Below, piece after piece: positions 1 through 9,734 of a stretch of DNA of 64,000 nt (position 1 is the first letter of the stretch; every line of letters starts with the position of its first letter). Position numbers and translations under genes: made by a program. The notes below the pieces were generated by a model, which saw nothing but the letters and a program-made list of their open reading frames with translations, ran no database searches and was not told where the DNA came from. The stretch is from Orientia tsutsugamushi (GTDB lineage: Bacteria > Pseudomonadota > Alphaproteobacteria > Rickettsiales > Rickettsiaceae), in NCBI RefSeq assembly GCF_900327275.1, contig NZ_LS398548.1, forward strand, positions 1,736,001 through 1,800,000, in the 5' to 3' direction.

Positions 1-561
1 CAGTTTTTATACCTCTACCTAAGCTAGAAAGCGCTACTCCAACTCCTGATGTTTTATTTTGACCAAATACACCTTTTGGGCCTTGTTCAACTAATTGCAT
101 TGGTAGTGCAGCTAGTAACACGGCCACATGATCATATTTGCATGGAACAAAATACCATCCACTGCGTCTTAACATCGAGCAAAACGCTGATGCAGATTGC
201 TTAGCTTTCATGGACCTAAACGTATCTTTTAAAGCATCTCGTCTGCGAATCATATCATCGATATTTACATTTACATTAGGTATAGTCACTGAAATCAACA
301 ATACTACATCCTTTACAGAGCCTGACTTTTGAGCTTGATCACGCAAAAACTCTGTTCTTTTATTAGCTAACTCAATAAATACCTCTCCTTTACGATATGA
401 CTGCCAGTTGCTTAAAAAATTCTCTATGCCGAAACACTAGCTTCAACCAATGTCCATGCAAGCAATACAAAACCTATTGAACCACGATTAAGGAATAGCT
501 GAGTCTCATCATCATATGATTCATAGACAAAATGTTTAGAAAATCTTTCTCGATTTATTGA
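1..561 (-). pseudogene. traC: traC (F-type conjugation ATPase) N-terminal remnant
   Basis: Reading the minus strand gives two pieces in different frames. The upstream piece (about 440-561) contains YESYDDETQLFLNRGSIGF, typical of the extreme N-terminus of F-type TraC; the downstream piece (1 to about 430) contains RRRDALKDTFRSMK and LLAALPMQLVEQGPKG. TraC is the VirB4-like cytoplasmic ATPase of the F-type type IV secretion system. The frames are joined by an indel near 430-440, the start codon is missing (a stop lies at 562-564), and the rest of the gene lies outside the window. Traces of traV, traB, traK and traE lie upstream on the same strand in the usual tra order, which supports the call. 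Not functional as it stands in this window. Confidence 0.7.
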
Positions 562-747
562 TCATATTTCTACAAGTATTAGTTCATAATACTATACTTA
601 ATAACTTGAACATTGACAATTGTAATACTCGTATATTACCTCTTTCTAACTGTTTCTGATTCTAAATTTGCATTTGCAAACATGCGAACAATAAATAAAT
701 AGCTATTAATTAAAACTATATTTTTAATATATCACATAATTATAACG

Positions 748-814
748 CAACATTCTCTCTTGCATACATTTTCTTCACTAGCTTTCATATTTTTCCTTAT
801 CCTAATCTGGCGTT
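748..814 (-). mobile_element. 67-bp end fragment of the IS982-type element
   Basis: This stretch resembles the left end of the IS982-type copy at 9735-10719, in the opposite orientation. It includes the terminal inverted repeat (minus strand AACGCCAGATTAGGATAAG at 796-814) followed by the conserved leader with the block AACATTCTCTCTT. No transposase codons are left. Its terminal repeat supplies the last five codons and the stop of the truncated traV reading frame. Confidence 0.7.
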
Positions 815-964
815 ATTAGGATCGAAAACTCCATCGGCAACCATTTTCTTTATTTCATATAGAGATTTGCATTTTGGACCTTTAGGAATTTTACAGTCAA
901 AATCACTTTCGAAAAAGAAACTGGTTATGTTTATACAACCCAATAGCAATAATAAAAACTTCAT
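797..964 (-). pseudogene. traV: traV lipoprotein, truncated by IS982-type end
   Basis: A 55-residue frame starts with a lipoprotein signal (MKFLLLLLGC, lipobox Cys at residue 10) followed by DFDCKIPKGPKCKSLYEI, the conserved Cys region of F-type TraV, an outer-membrane lipoprotein of the transfer apparatus. After residue 50 (DPN) the coding sequence runs into the inverted repeat of an IS982-type fragment, which encodes NARLG and a stop. Full TraV is usually well over 100 residues, so this is the N-terminal third only. Lies between traB/traK traces and traC, as in intact tra operons. Confidence 0.65.
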
Positions 965-1167
965 TACAAGTATTATTGTGATGCTTATAAAAGTTAAGGC
1001 AATTACTTGCTTTAGGCGAATAATACTTGCTAATTCTGATAACTTGTATCAGAAATCTCAAGCTTAAGCAAATTGTTAGCTTTTAACTCATATTCTACAG
1101 CATATATATTACTAACACCGACTAGTCCAATCAAACCTATCATAAACCTCAAAACTCTAATACTCAT
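965..1167 (-). pseudogene. traK: traK N-terminus plus trace of traB
   Basis: The ATG at 1165-1167 overlaps the TGA that ends traE (ATGA), as expected for adjacent tra genes. It opens a 45-residue frame (to 1030) with a signal peptide (MSIRVLRFMIGLIGLVGV, then NIYAVEYEL) followed by KANNLLKLEISDTSYQN, consistent with the start of the periplasmic secretin-like TraK. It then stops. In another frame, 965-1045 encodes ELASIIRLKQVIALTFIS, resembling the first membrane segment of TraB. I infer that most of traK and traB has been deleted. The assignments rest mainly on gene order and the signal peptide; the traB trace is the weaker of the two. Confidence 0.45.
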
Positions 1168-1688
1168 TTTTTTATTCCATTCTCTTTAACACCACTCAAT
1201 AACAAAAGGTAATTAGGAGTTCGCTTGTAAGTCAAAAGGTAAGTCTTATCGACAGCTATATGTTTACTATCGCTAAATCAATAACGAAGCGTTCCACTAA
1301 TTAATACTCCATTCATTTATCACTTCAACATTCTTCGGAAAAAAGACTGAAGATACATTTGAGCCTTTAACAAATTGCAAATGATTCTGAAAAAAATTTT
1401 TAAAGATTCAGTATTACTGAATGCCACTTTCATGTCTGCTGTTTGTCTTTCTACCTCATTTGGAGAAGTAGTAAATAAAAATTTCATCACATAAATTGCC
1501 CATTCCTTTAAATAGGTTTCATGGTAATTTTTTGATGAAACCATCATTTTACGATCAGGCTCCATTGCTGGAATTAATAACCACTTTTCTTCTTTGGTAA
1601 TTGCAGCCATTATCGCAATTATATTAGCTGCAGCTAGCAATATAGTTACTGAAAGTAAGCATTTATTATATTTAACCAGTTTCATCAT
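1164..1688 (-). pseudogene. traE: traE (F-type pilus assembly) with frameshift and stops
   Basis: The minus strand begins MMKLVKYNKCLLSVTILL (N-terminal membrane anchor) and continues with MEPDRKMMVSSKNYHETYLK and EWAIYVMKFLFTTSPNEVE, characteristic of TraE, an inner-membrane (VirB8-like) core protein of the F-type transfer complex. The frame breaks near 1345; in another frame the sequence continues VSSVFFPKNVEVINEWSIN, then meets two stop codons before reaching a C-terminal tail and TGA at 1164-1166, which overlaps the traK ATG. At least one frameshift and two nonsense changes, so inactive. The N-terminus overlaps the truncated end of bcp. Confidence 0.7.
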
Positions 1689-1965
1689 ATCCTAACTCAA
1701 ATTTTAAACAGAGCTTATCTTTAAATTTTTGATGTGAAGCAATATTATCTTTGGATACACCAAGAATTATCGTGTTTAATTTATTGAATTCAGAAATAGC
1801 TTCATTAAATTTCTGTGCTTCAATTGTACACCCAGGAGTATTATCTTTTGGATAAAAGTATAGTACTAAATTTTTACCTTCATAATGACCTAAATTTATA
1901 ATTGAATTACTAGTAGTAATCATATTAAAGTCTGGGGCATCATCATTAATTGTTAAATTTTTCAT
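1672..1965 (-). pseudogene. bcp: Bcp-type peroxiredoxin, 3'-truncated
   Basis: The frame from ATG 1963-1965 encodes MKNLTINDDAPDFNM, LVLYFYPKDNTPGCTIEAQK (peroxidatic Cys in PGCT), then ILGVSKDNIASHQKFKDKL. This is the N-terminal two thirds of a thioredoxin-dependent thiol peroxidase (Bcp/PrxQ), which normally runs to about 150 residues. After KFEL the sequence departs from the family and stops within a few codons, where the traE start begins, so the 3' end was lost at the junction with tra DNA (about 1690). Some upstream codons are open, but the ATG three bases after the integrase stop matches the usual Bcp N-terminus. The catalytic Cys is kept but the C-terminal fold is missing. Confidence 0.75.
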
Positions 1966-1967
1966 GT

Positions 1968-3106
1968 TTAGTCTCGTAAATTGGCGCACTTAGCAATTTC
2001 GTTAGCAAATTTTTGTATTGCATCTCGTACAACATCTGTATTAAGATGTATATAAAATTTTGTTGATTGATGGTCATTATGATTTAACAATTTGCTAATT
2101 ACAGCTATTGGTATTCCAAATTTTGCCATCCAACTACCAACAGTTCTTCTAAGATCGTGTATCCTTAAATTTTTTAATCCAGCTCTTTTACAAACTCTTT
2201 TCCATGCTACATTTATGCTCGTTAAATGTCCGCTATTTCCTCTTTGTCCAGGAAATACCCACTCACTTTCTGATGAATATGGATACTGTTTTAATTTTTT
2301 TATTAGTAAATTTATTAATGGCACTGTTTGCGATTCTCCATTCTTAGTCTCTCGTATATACCACACTCCTTCTTCCAGTCTTATATTTTCCCAACACATT
2401 GATAATACATTATTTCTACGAGCTGCAGTATATAAACTTATATAGACAAAATATTTTAAGTATGGATTCTTATCTTCTTCAACTGCTGCTAAGAATCTTG
2501 GCATCTCTTCTAGAGTTATATATCTATCTCCTGCTTGCATTTTATGAATTTTTATTCCATTAGCTGGATTTTTTTCTATTAATTCTAATTCTACTGCTAT
2601 GTTCAATATTGCATTTATTAACTTAAGCGTTTTATTTGCTGAATATTTACCACCTTTATTTGCATTATTAAATATCTTATAAATATCTTCTTTTCGAATA
2701 TTAGAAACATGAATATCGTGCAAGTTTTTTAAATAATTATTCATAATGCCTTTGTATAAACTTTTGCTACTATCTTTGAGTCTTCACTGATTAATATATA
2801 GATCATATACCTCCTTCAATGTTGATGCATTCTTTGTTTTTAAAGGATCTATTCCTTTAGCAATTTGTCCCTTTAAAATCAGCGTTTTTTTCTAGCATAA
2901 TTAACAGATATATTTGGAAAATTCCATAACTTAATTTTTCTATATACTCCTTTAATTGTTATCCCTAAATAAAGTGTTTTAGTTTCTCCATACAATACTT
3001 CTAGAAATAAACCTTTGTCTTTAGTATCTCTGTATACATCTCTTTTTTCTTTTGGGGGCTTTATTTTACTTATAGCTATTTGTGTAAAATATAATATCAC
3101 TACCAT
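1968..3106 (-). pseudogene. int: RAGE tyrosine integrase, broken
   Basis: Phage-type tyrosine recombinase that would mediate site-specific integration of the RAGE. The N-terminal arm-binding (DUF4102-like) part runs 3106-2879. A frameshift in a run of A residues near 2885 separates it from the next part, and an in-frame TGA at 2784-2786 interrupts the core-binding domain. The last 258 codons are open and keep the catalytic set: Arg in TAARRNNVLSM, HDLRRT, LLNHND and the Tyr in KFYIHL. Product would be about 375 residues if repaired. Ends three bases before the bcp remnant. Upstream sequence resembles that of the second integrase at 4151-5362. Confidence 0.85.
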
Positions 3107-3475
3107 AATAAATCACCTTTATTCAACTATTAATATTTAAGATTAGAAAAACAATCTGTTGTATGCTTTTTTTGAAAAAGCAAGTTTTTTCGTAATAATT
3201 CAATAAAAAAATTAAATGATTTTTTAAATCTTTGCTTCAACTATAGATTATAGCAGCATTGCAATTTTAAGTCTTAGTTGAAAAATCGCGAATTAATACT
3301 CATTTAGGGTGTATTTGTGCTGTATATGTTCTGATTTTTTTTAAACTATGTATACTTGCATTGACAAAAAATATAAATTCAACTACTGTTAAACTAACGA
3401 TATATTAAACATTAATAGTAGGTTTCATATACTTTACAGGTAATAGGACATTATTTTTTGCTGCTATCTATTAAT
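3107..3475. other. Intergenic, upstream of integrase remnant
   Basis: About 370 bases without an open frame of note. It lies between the integrase start and the 3' end of the 188-residue gene. There is a short hairpin-like stretch around 3164-3182 (GCTTTTTTTGAAAAAGC) that could terminate transcription weakly, but it lacks a clean T-run. Nothing else recognised. Confidence 0.4.
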
Positions 3476-4042
3476 TCACTTTTTGTAAAAAGTGTTAATC
3501 ATAGAACTTTTAGATATTTTTATATATCTATATATGTCCCTGAAAAAAGTTTCAGGTTGACCTGAAATTTCTTTCAGGTTGGGACGAAATGTTTTTTCTG
3601 GTAAGGCTATATTTTCTTCTTTTCCTTTTTCACTATAGTGCTGAAAATTTTTCAGAATTTTTATGCAAGGGACATTACGTAACTTAAGATTGTCTTTAAT
3701 GATTGTCCTATTTTCAATTTCAATAAAACCTGCATCTCTTAATTCTACTAAGCATTGCCTAACTCTTCTTTGACAAACATTAAGCTTATCCTCATAAAGC
3801 TGATAACTTTCCTGTAATTCATCTATATCTTTGTTGTAATAGATATGTAGTCTAAATACTATGAATGATAAAAGCTGTTTAGATGTTTTACTTAATGCTT
3901 TTCCATTATCTCCAGTTAGCTTTCTCCATTCTGGTGGAATGATATTTCCAATAAAGTTATAAAATATTGTGTCATTATTGTTACTATTTTTTTTAATAAT
4001 ATTGCAACTATTAGTTAAAAAGTCGAATACTACAGGTCGCAT
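3476..4042 (-). CDS. Conserved RAGE-associated protein, possible winged-helix DNA-binding
   Basis: An intact 188-residue frame with a good ribosome site (GGAG, then GATGAAAA, before the ATG). I do not recognise a named family. The middle (about 60-120) is helix-rich and reads like a helix-turn-helix/winged-helix unit: LSKTSKQLLSFIVFRL, then NVCQRRVRQCLVELRDAGFI followed by a beta-like IEIENR segment. This layout is common in plasmid or phage replication and partition proteins. The C-terminus is basic and carries RPNLKEISGQPETFF. It lies between two dead integrases yet is open, so may still be expressed. Function is inference only. Confidence 0.6.
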   Translation of the reverse strand: MRPVVFDFLTNSCNIIKKNSNNNDTIFYNFIGNIIPPEWRKLTGDNGKALSKTSKQLLSFIVFRLHIYYNKDIDELQESYQLYEDKLNVCQRRVRQCLVELRDAGFIEIENRTIIKDNLKLRNVPCIKILKNFQHYSEKGKEENIALPEKTFRPNLKEISGQPETFFRDIYRYIKISKSSMINTFYKK

Positions 4043-4150
4043 TTTTCATCTCCAAAAATACAGCTATAGTAGGTGTTTTAGAAAATAATTTTTTTACAAA
4101 TTACCATCAAATTTTTATGCAAAAGGTTGAAAATAGGTTGAAAAAAATTT

Positions 4151-5362
4151 TTATGCCAAACCTATATAAATCTTCATACTTATACTATCTGCCTTAGAAG
4201 ACCAATTTTGCTTATAAGTAGTGTTTTCAGGTATTATCTTGTCTAGTTCAGTATTAGCATTATCAATTGTTAATATATTGTTTACAACTTTATTTGTAGC
4301 TGCTTTTACCTTATCTACACTAATTTTAGTATAAATTTCAGCTGTTGAAATACCACTATGCCCTAACATTTCAGCTATTGTTTGTAGTTCTTCTCCATTA
4401 TTTATCGACCAAGTTGCAAACGTTCTTCTAAGATCATGTATTGTTACATTCGGTATTCCAGCTTTTTTGCGAATTTTATCCCATGCACATTGTATTGCCT
4501 CATTTGACCAGTGTTTGCTATTATCTCTTGGACTTAGCAATACCCATTCACTATTTGTTTCTTGCTTTAGGTATTTCAATATTGTTATTAATGCATCAGC
4601 TAATCCTATATATAGTGTCTTTCCACTTTTACTCTTAGTTTTTTTTGGTATATGCCATATTTTCTCTTCAAATCTTATCTCTTTCACATCTCATTCCTGA
4701 GACATTACTTTTACAGGCTGCAATTAATAAACTTATAAATGTAAAAATTTTTCCTGCTCGTTCTGCTCGCTTTTGTGATTCTATTATAGAGCTTAATTTC
4801 ATAAGAATATCGTTTGCTGTTACACAGTGTTTTTTGGCTGTTTTTTCGTCAAAAAGCTTCTGAATATCTTCTACGGTAATCTCAGATATCTTTGTATGGT
4901 AGAAAGGTGCTGTATAACTCTTTACCATTACATAGGTTTTCTTCCAACTTTTTTCATGATAAATACTACTATATTCAGTATATTTTTCATGCACCTGTCA
5001 GAATGTTAGTTCATTTTGTAATTCAAGTTTCTTATGTCTTTTTTCTCTCTTTTCTCTATTTATCTTGCGTCTTTCCTCCATTGGATGTATTCCGTTAGCA
5101 ATATCCTTTTTCAACTTCATTACCTTCTTCCAGACTCTTTTACAGTCAGATCTGGTGAAGTTCCTATTTTTATCTTATAATATATGCCACCAATGTTTAT
5201 TACTAAATAAAATCTTCTAAATCCAGTATATGATATTATCAAAAGTAGGTTCCTTTCTTTTGTATCTCTAAACTGGATTATTTTTTCTTCTTTGGTTGGT
5301 ACTTTTATTTTATTTAATGCTGATTGTGTAAAGTTAAATAATATTACTGGCATATTTATCAC
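4151..5362 (-). pseudogene. int: Second RAGE tyrosine integrase, broken and catalytically altered
   Basis: Three minus-strand frames together cover a phage-type integrase: N-terminal arm domain (5362-5120), core-binding domain (4994 to about 4700) and catalytic domain (from about 4690 to 4151) with HDLRRTFATW, MLGHSGISTAEIYTK (His, and Tyr nucleophile). Frameshifts separate the three. The first catalytic Arg is gone: the motif reads IAACKSNVSGM where the first integrase has TAARRNNVLSM. Even a repaired protein should be inactive. A clear ribosome site (AAGGGTGAT) precedes the N-terminal frame. Confidence 0.8.
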
Positions 5363-5787
5363 CCTTTATTAATTTAAAATTGAAGTAATTAAATAATAAC
5401 TTATTAATTTTTAAAATTAGCTTAAACTTATAGTCTGTAGTATGATTTTTATTTAATAGCAAATACTTTTGTAAAAATAAAAAATATTTTTAAGCAACGT
5501 TATCAATTGAAGGTTACTCTAAGCTTATCAACTACAAATTCAAGTTACTTGATTAAAAATTAGCATTCCAATTAGCTAAATATCATACATATATTTGTGT
5601 TATATTTGTGCAATTACCATCAAGATATTATTATCATATTGACAAGTAATATTAATACATCTACAGTTAAATTTATATATCAATTTAAACGAGAATAAAC
5701 TACATAGCAGATTTTATAAGGTATATAAAGCTCACAATAACTCTTGCTTTGACTTATTTTTTCTAGTTAGTTAAATCATCTTAAACA
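5363..5787. other. Intergenic, no feature recognised
   Basis: About 425 bases of very AT-rich sequence between the second integrase and the IS630 remnant. I see no open frame, RNA gene or convincing terminator in it. Confidence 0.4.
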
Positions 5788-6345
5788 TGAAAGGTACTCC
5801 TATATTGTGATACATCATAATATGAAAGAGCTGAACGGCTAGGAGTAAGTAAGTTAAGTATACAAAAAGCATTCAAGAGATTAAATATTACATATAAAAA
5901 AGCTTTAAAACATCCGAAGGCAAAAAAGAAGAGAGGTTAAAATTGCAGAATAAGATAAAAAGGTACAAAAATAAAGAAAAAGTTATTGTCTTTATGGATG
6001 AGCAGTTTTATTCATAGTACCTAGAACTCACGAATATGCAGCAAAAGGCATAAGATGTTATGGTGTTTATAATTGACATATATCAAAGAGAGAACTAATA
6101 TTATAGGAATATTAGTAGATAAATTTCTGTAACAGTATCAATTTTTGACTGCAATGTTAATACTGCTATTTTTATTGGGTAGAACAGGATTTAATTTCAA
6201 GATTACCTAGTAATTCTGTAGTTATGATCTACAATGCAAGCTTTCATAAACTTCCTCATTTAAAAACTATGATAGAAAAAGATAGATACATATTAGACTA
6301 TTTACCTCCTTATTCTCATAATTTAAATTCTATTTCACAAAGTAG
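5788..6345 (+). pseudogene. IS630-type transposase remnant
   Basis: Reading across frames gives a degraded IS630/Tc1-type DDE transposase: an N-terminal helix-turn-helix (ERAERLGVSKLSIQKAF-like), then KVIVFMDEQ.F (first Asp), a region WHISKRTNIIGIL, then VVMIYNASFHKLPHLKTM where the usual MDNA Asp is lost, and LPPYSHNLNSIS in place of LPPYSPDLNPIE. Several stops and frameshifts. The same family appears as fragments at 22125-22270 and 23755-24050. Confidence 0.75.
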
Positions 6346-6421
6346 ATAACATAACTGTTTTATATAGATTTAGCTATATAGCAAGATATGTATCTTATTT
6401 TATAAGATACATAATATACTA

Positions 6422-6450
6422 TTGACAATTTTAGTAAAAAAACTATCAAT
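6422..6450 (+). promoter_or_regulatory. Putative sigma70 promoter for the membrane protein gene
   Basis: TTGACA at 6422-6427 is a perfect -35 box; about 17 bases on, CTATCAAT gives a weak -10. It lies 40-60 bases before the start codon at 6487. Inferred from sequence only. Confidence 0.4.
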
Positions 6451-6486
6451 GTAAGGTTGAAAAAATGAAAGAAAGAAATTTTGTTT

Positions 6487-7056
6487 ATGAATTGTTGGAA
6501 CAACATGACTGATAGTACTACTAGTAACATAACGTGTAATTGTAGTCAATCTTGTCAAAAAAATATATACGGTTCGTATTGTCAAGGAATTGATATCTGG
6601 CTTGCTTTAGGATATACAGTTGCATTATTGATTTTAGGTTTTATAGCATACTACTATAAGAATAAGTGTCAGGACCTAGAAAGAAAAATAAAACATATGC
6701 CTCAATCTTTAAATGTTATGCCTGGTACTCAAGGTGATTGTTATTTTAGTACTGCAGAAGAAGTAATATCTGACTGTCGTGTTTCTAGTTTAGAATTAAA
6801 TAATGTACTTAGCCCATGTAATTACAACTGCGAAGAATCTCTTCAGCAAAATCCTAGCTCTAATAATCAAAATAACAATGAAGAGCATATTATTGTTCAC
6901 CAAAATCCTACTTATTTTTTTAGAGGCATCAATGCAAATTCTTGCACCTCTATTGATAATAATTTGTTTTCTATAGATGATAGTTCTATGGTTGGAGCAA
7001 CAGGTAGTATCATGATGGGGACACTTACTGGTAATGTAATGGATGACTTAGAATAA
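6487..7056 (+). CDS. Small Cys-rich single-pass membrane protein, unknown function
   Basis: About 189 residues from ATG 6487; a TTG lies two codons upstream and another ATG at 6505. The N-terminus is short and Cys-rich (NITCNCSQSCQKN), followed by one transmembrane helix (IWLALGYTVALLILGFIAYY) and then positive residues (KNKC), so the C-terminal two thirds should face the cytoplasm. The tail is acidic, Asn/Ser-rich and ends in MDDLE. No signal peptidase site is obvious. Similar architecture (Cys-rich N-part, one TM, acidic tail) occurs in the protein at 56514-57380, but I see no sequence similarity. Family not recognised. Confidence 0.6.
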   Translation: MNCWNNMTDSTTSNITCNCSQSCQKNIYGSYCQGIDIWLALGYTVALLILGFIAYYYKNKCQDLERKIKHMPQSLNVMPGTQGDCYFSTAEEVISDCRVSSLELNNVLSPCNYNCEESLQQNPSSNNQNNNEEHIIVHQNPTYFFRGINANSCTSIDNNLFSIDDSSMVGATGSIMMGTLTGNVMDDLE

Positions 7057-7157
7057 TAAATCTGTTTTAGTTTGCCTAGAATAAGATGTTTAATATTATT
7101 CATTATTTTATTGATTTGAATATTAAATTATATTAGTTGTTTATATAAGCAAATATA

Positions 7158-7233
7158 GCCGATATAGCTCAGTTGGTAGAGCAGCATATTCGTAACATGC
7201 AGGTCAGGGGTTCAACTCCCTTTATCGGCACCA
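7158..7233 (+). tRNA. tRNA-Thr (anticodon CGT)
   Basis: Cloverleaf with acceptor arms GCCGATA/TATCGGC, D-arm GCTCAGTTGGTAGAGC, anticodon loop TTCGTAA (CGT, threonine), T-arm with GGTTCAACTCC, discriminator A and an encoded CCA. The anticodon stem has one A-C mismatch next to the loop. Stands alone between the membrane protein gene and gpsA. Confidence 0.9.
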
Positions 7234-7308
7234 CAATGTCTTTCTGTTTGTAATCAGATTTCTGTAATATTAATTTCCTACTTAAATGACCAATAATTTA
7301 CACAGTTG

Positions 7309-8301
7309 CTACTTTGTTTCATGATTAATTTTCTTTAACATGCATTCTATAGCAGAGCTTATTTTGCTTCCATTATGTAATATCGAATAAGCACAGTCAA
7401 TAATATGACAATTAAGGTTTAGTTTAACTGTTAGAGGATATAAGATTTTAGCTGCTTTAATTCCTTCTATTAAATTTGGATTAGTATTATTGCTTAGATC
7501 AGTATAGTATTCATGTTGCCCTAAATCATAACCAAATTTTGTATTACGAGAAGTAATGGCATAACTAGTTAATATTAGGTCTCCTATTACTCCAAATTCA
7601 CTAATATCTGGGTTTGTACTGCCAGCTGCTCTAGCAAATGCCACAATTTCCTTTATTCCTTGAGTGATAATAGATGCTTTACAGTTTTGACCATATTGTT
7701 TAGCAATAATAATACCAGCAATGATAGCAATGATATTTTTAAATGCGCTTGCAACTTGAATAGTAATAATATCTTCAGTAGTACTAGTTATAACATTAGG
7801 GCTATGAAATAATGTAGAAATGTTGAATCGCACTTCTTTTTGAATAGCAGCAATTGTCAGAGCGCATGGCAAACCTTGGGCTACCTCATTTGCTAAATTT
7901 GGTCCAGCTATGATGAATAAAGGATTATTTGCTAAATAATCTTTTACTACGTCACTTAATAGTTTAGATTGATTATGATCTAATCCTTTGGATGCAATTC
8001 CAATAATGGCATTATTAGAGATGCCATGTTGCTTTAAATTTTCAATAGTAGCTCTTACTTGATCTGATGGTGTAACAATAATGATTATTTCATGATCAAC
8101 AATATCAGAAAAGTTGCTAGTAGCCTTAATAATACTTGGTAATATGATATTAGGTAGGTATTTTTTATTAGTATGCAGCTGATTGATTTCTTGAGTATAA
8201 GCTAAGTGTCTAGTATATAATGTTACTATGTGATTATTACGAGCTAGAAGCATAGCTATCGCTGTTCCCCAAGCTCCAGCTCCTATTATTGCGATTTTCA
8301 T
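7309..8301 (-). CDS. gpsA: Glycerol-3-phosphate dehydrogenase [NAD(P)+]
   Basis: Makes sn-glycerol 3-phosphate from dihydroxyacetone phosphate in the cytoplasm, the first step to phospholipids. 330 residues, full family length. N-terminal Rossmann motif [10 protein letters not shown] (residues 7-16), a conserved [17 protein letters not shown] segment, the catalytic Lys in [10 protein letters not shown], and the C-terminal substrate-binding region with GVIGDLILT and [10 protein letters not shown]. 62 bases downstream of mtaB on the same strand, so probably co-transcribed. Confidence 0.95.
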   Translation of the reverse strand: MKIAIIGAGAWGTAIAMLLARNNHIVTLYTRHLAYTQEINQLHTNKKYLPNIILPSIIKATSNFSDIVDHEIIIIVTPSDQVRATIENLKQHGISNNAIIGIASKGLDHNQSKLLSDVVKDYLANNPLFIIAGPNLANEVAQGLPCALTIAAIQKEVRFNISTLFHSPNVITSTTEDIITIQVASAFKNIIAIIAGIIIAKQYGQNCKASIITQGIKEIVAFARAAGSTNPDISEFGVIGDLILTSYAITSRNTKFGYDLGQHEYYTDLSNNTNPNLIEGIKAAKILYPLTVKLNLNCHIIDCAYSILHNGSKISSAIECMLKKINHETK

Positions 8302-8363
8302 ATTTAAAATAATTTTAGTTATTGAAATAGTTTATTTGATTTTAAAAAGTATAAATTGTTGAT

Positions 8364-9635
8364 TTAATTAACCACTGTTCCAGTCATATGATCATTATCA
8401 ATACCTGTTAATTTTACATTTACTATCTCGCCTATTGTTTGCCTAGTAGCAATATAAGTAGGAATAAAATTTTCACTGTGTCCAAATTGTTCTTTTTCTA
8501 CTAACACTTTAACTATCTTGCCTATTTGTTGTTGAAAAAATAGTTGTAGTTGTTTTTTTCCTTCATTACGCAATAATTGAGCTCTTTTTTTTCTGATATG
8601 TTTTTGCACTTGTGGCATTTTACTAGCTGGAGTATTTTCTCTTTCTGAATAAGGAAAAACATGTAAATATTGAATTCCAGTTTCTGAAATCAAGTTTAAG
8701 CTATTATTAAACATAATTTCAGTTTCAGTAGGAAAGCCAGCTATCATATCAGCTCCAAATGATGCATCTGGAAGAATTTTGCGCATTTTGTTGCAAAATT
8801 CTATTATTTGTTCTCTAGTGTGACGTCTTTTCATACGTTTTAATATCATATTATCACCTGCTTGCAAACTAATATGAAAGTGTGGCATTAACCGTGGTTC
8901 ATCAGTCATCAATTTAAATAATTCTTGATCTATTTCAGCTATATCTATTGAAGATAATCTCAATCTTGGTAAAGCTGGTACTAGCATTAAAACACGTTTA
9001 ATCATTTGAGCTAAAGTAGGAGATCCTGGCAAATCAGCTCCATAAGAAGTTAAATCTACTCCTGTGAAAACTATTTCCTTGTACCCTTGATTGATAAGAA
9101 GCTTAATCTGCTGAGTTATTACACCAATTGGTACAGATCTACTATTACCTCGAACATATGGTATTATGCAAAATGTACAGCGATGGTTACAGCCATTTTG
9201 GACCTGTATAAACGCTCTCGTTTTACCATCAAAATTGCTAATCATATGAGTAGCAGTTTCTTGAATTGACATAATATCATTTACTTGAATTTTATTTTCA
9301 TCAAATTGATAAAATTCAGGATACAGCTTTTCCTCGTTACCAAGTATTTTATTCACTTGTGGCATTTGATTAAAGAGACCAGGGTTGTTCTGAGCTGCGC
9401 AACCAGTAACAATAATCTTAATGTTAGGATTTTCTCTTTTTGCTTTTCTAATAGCTTGCTTAGCTTGCCTTTCAGCTTCTTGTGTTACAGTACAAGTATT
9501 AAATACTATAACATTATCAAGATTAGCAATTTTGAGATTCTGTTTAATAATCTCACTTTCATATGCATTTAAGCGGCAACCAAATGTTATTACCTTATTA
9601 GTGTAAGTACTAGTACTTATTTTATCTTCATTCAT
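8364..9635 (-). CDS. mtaB: tRNA t6A37 methylthiotransferase MtaB
   Basis: Radical-SAM enzyme that adds a methylthio group to t6A37 of tRNAs reading ANN codons. 423 residues, normal length. N-terminal MTTase domain with TFGCRLNAYESE and cysteines in VFNTCTVTQEAERQAK and VTGCAAQ for the second iron-sulfur cluster; radical-SAM motif GCNHRCTFCIIPYVRG (CxxxCxxC) in the middle; C-terminal TRAM domain (about 360-423). GCRLN and the overall layout favour MtaB over MiaB. Upstream of gpsA. Confidence 0.93.
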   Translation of the reverse strand: MNEDKISTSTYTNKVITFGCRLNAYESEIIKQNLKIANLDNVIVFNTCTVTQEAERQAKQAIRKAKRENPNIKIIVTGCAAQNNPGLFNQMPQVNKILGNEEKLYPEFYQFDENKIQVNDIMSIQETATHMISNFDGKTRAFIQVQNGCNHRCTFCIIPYVRGNSRSVPIGVITQQIKLLINQGYKEIVFTGVDLTSYGADLPGSPTLAQMIKRVLMLVPALPRLRLSSIDIAEIDQELFKLMTDEPRLMPHFHISLQAGDNMILKRMKRRHTREQIIEFCNKMRKILPDASFGADMIAGFPTETEIMFNNSLNLISETGIQYLHVFPYSERENTPASKMPQVQKHIRKKRAQLLRNEGKKQLQLFFQQQIGKIVKVLVEKEQFGHSENFIPTYIATRQTIGEIVNVKLTGIDNDHMTGTVVN

Positions 9636-9734
9636 TTGAATTGTTATAATTATAGGATTATAAGTAGCTTTATTTAATACTACTTTACTAAGATTAGCAA
9701 ACTATATCACTATATAATATAGTTGATAGTTTTT

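Noticed and set aside
138-332. Plus-strand 64-codon frame at the left edge
   Set aside because: Lies opposite the traC remnant, whose protein signature is clear; no ribosome site.
867-1067. Plus-strand 66-codon frame
   Set aside because: Antisense to traV, traB and traK traces in the expected operon order.
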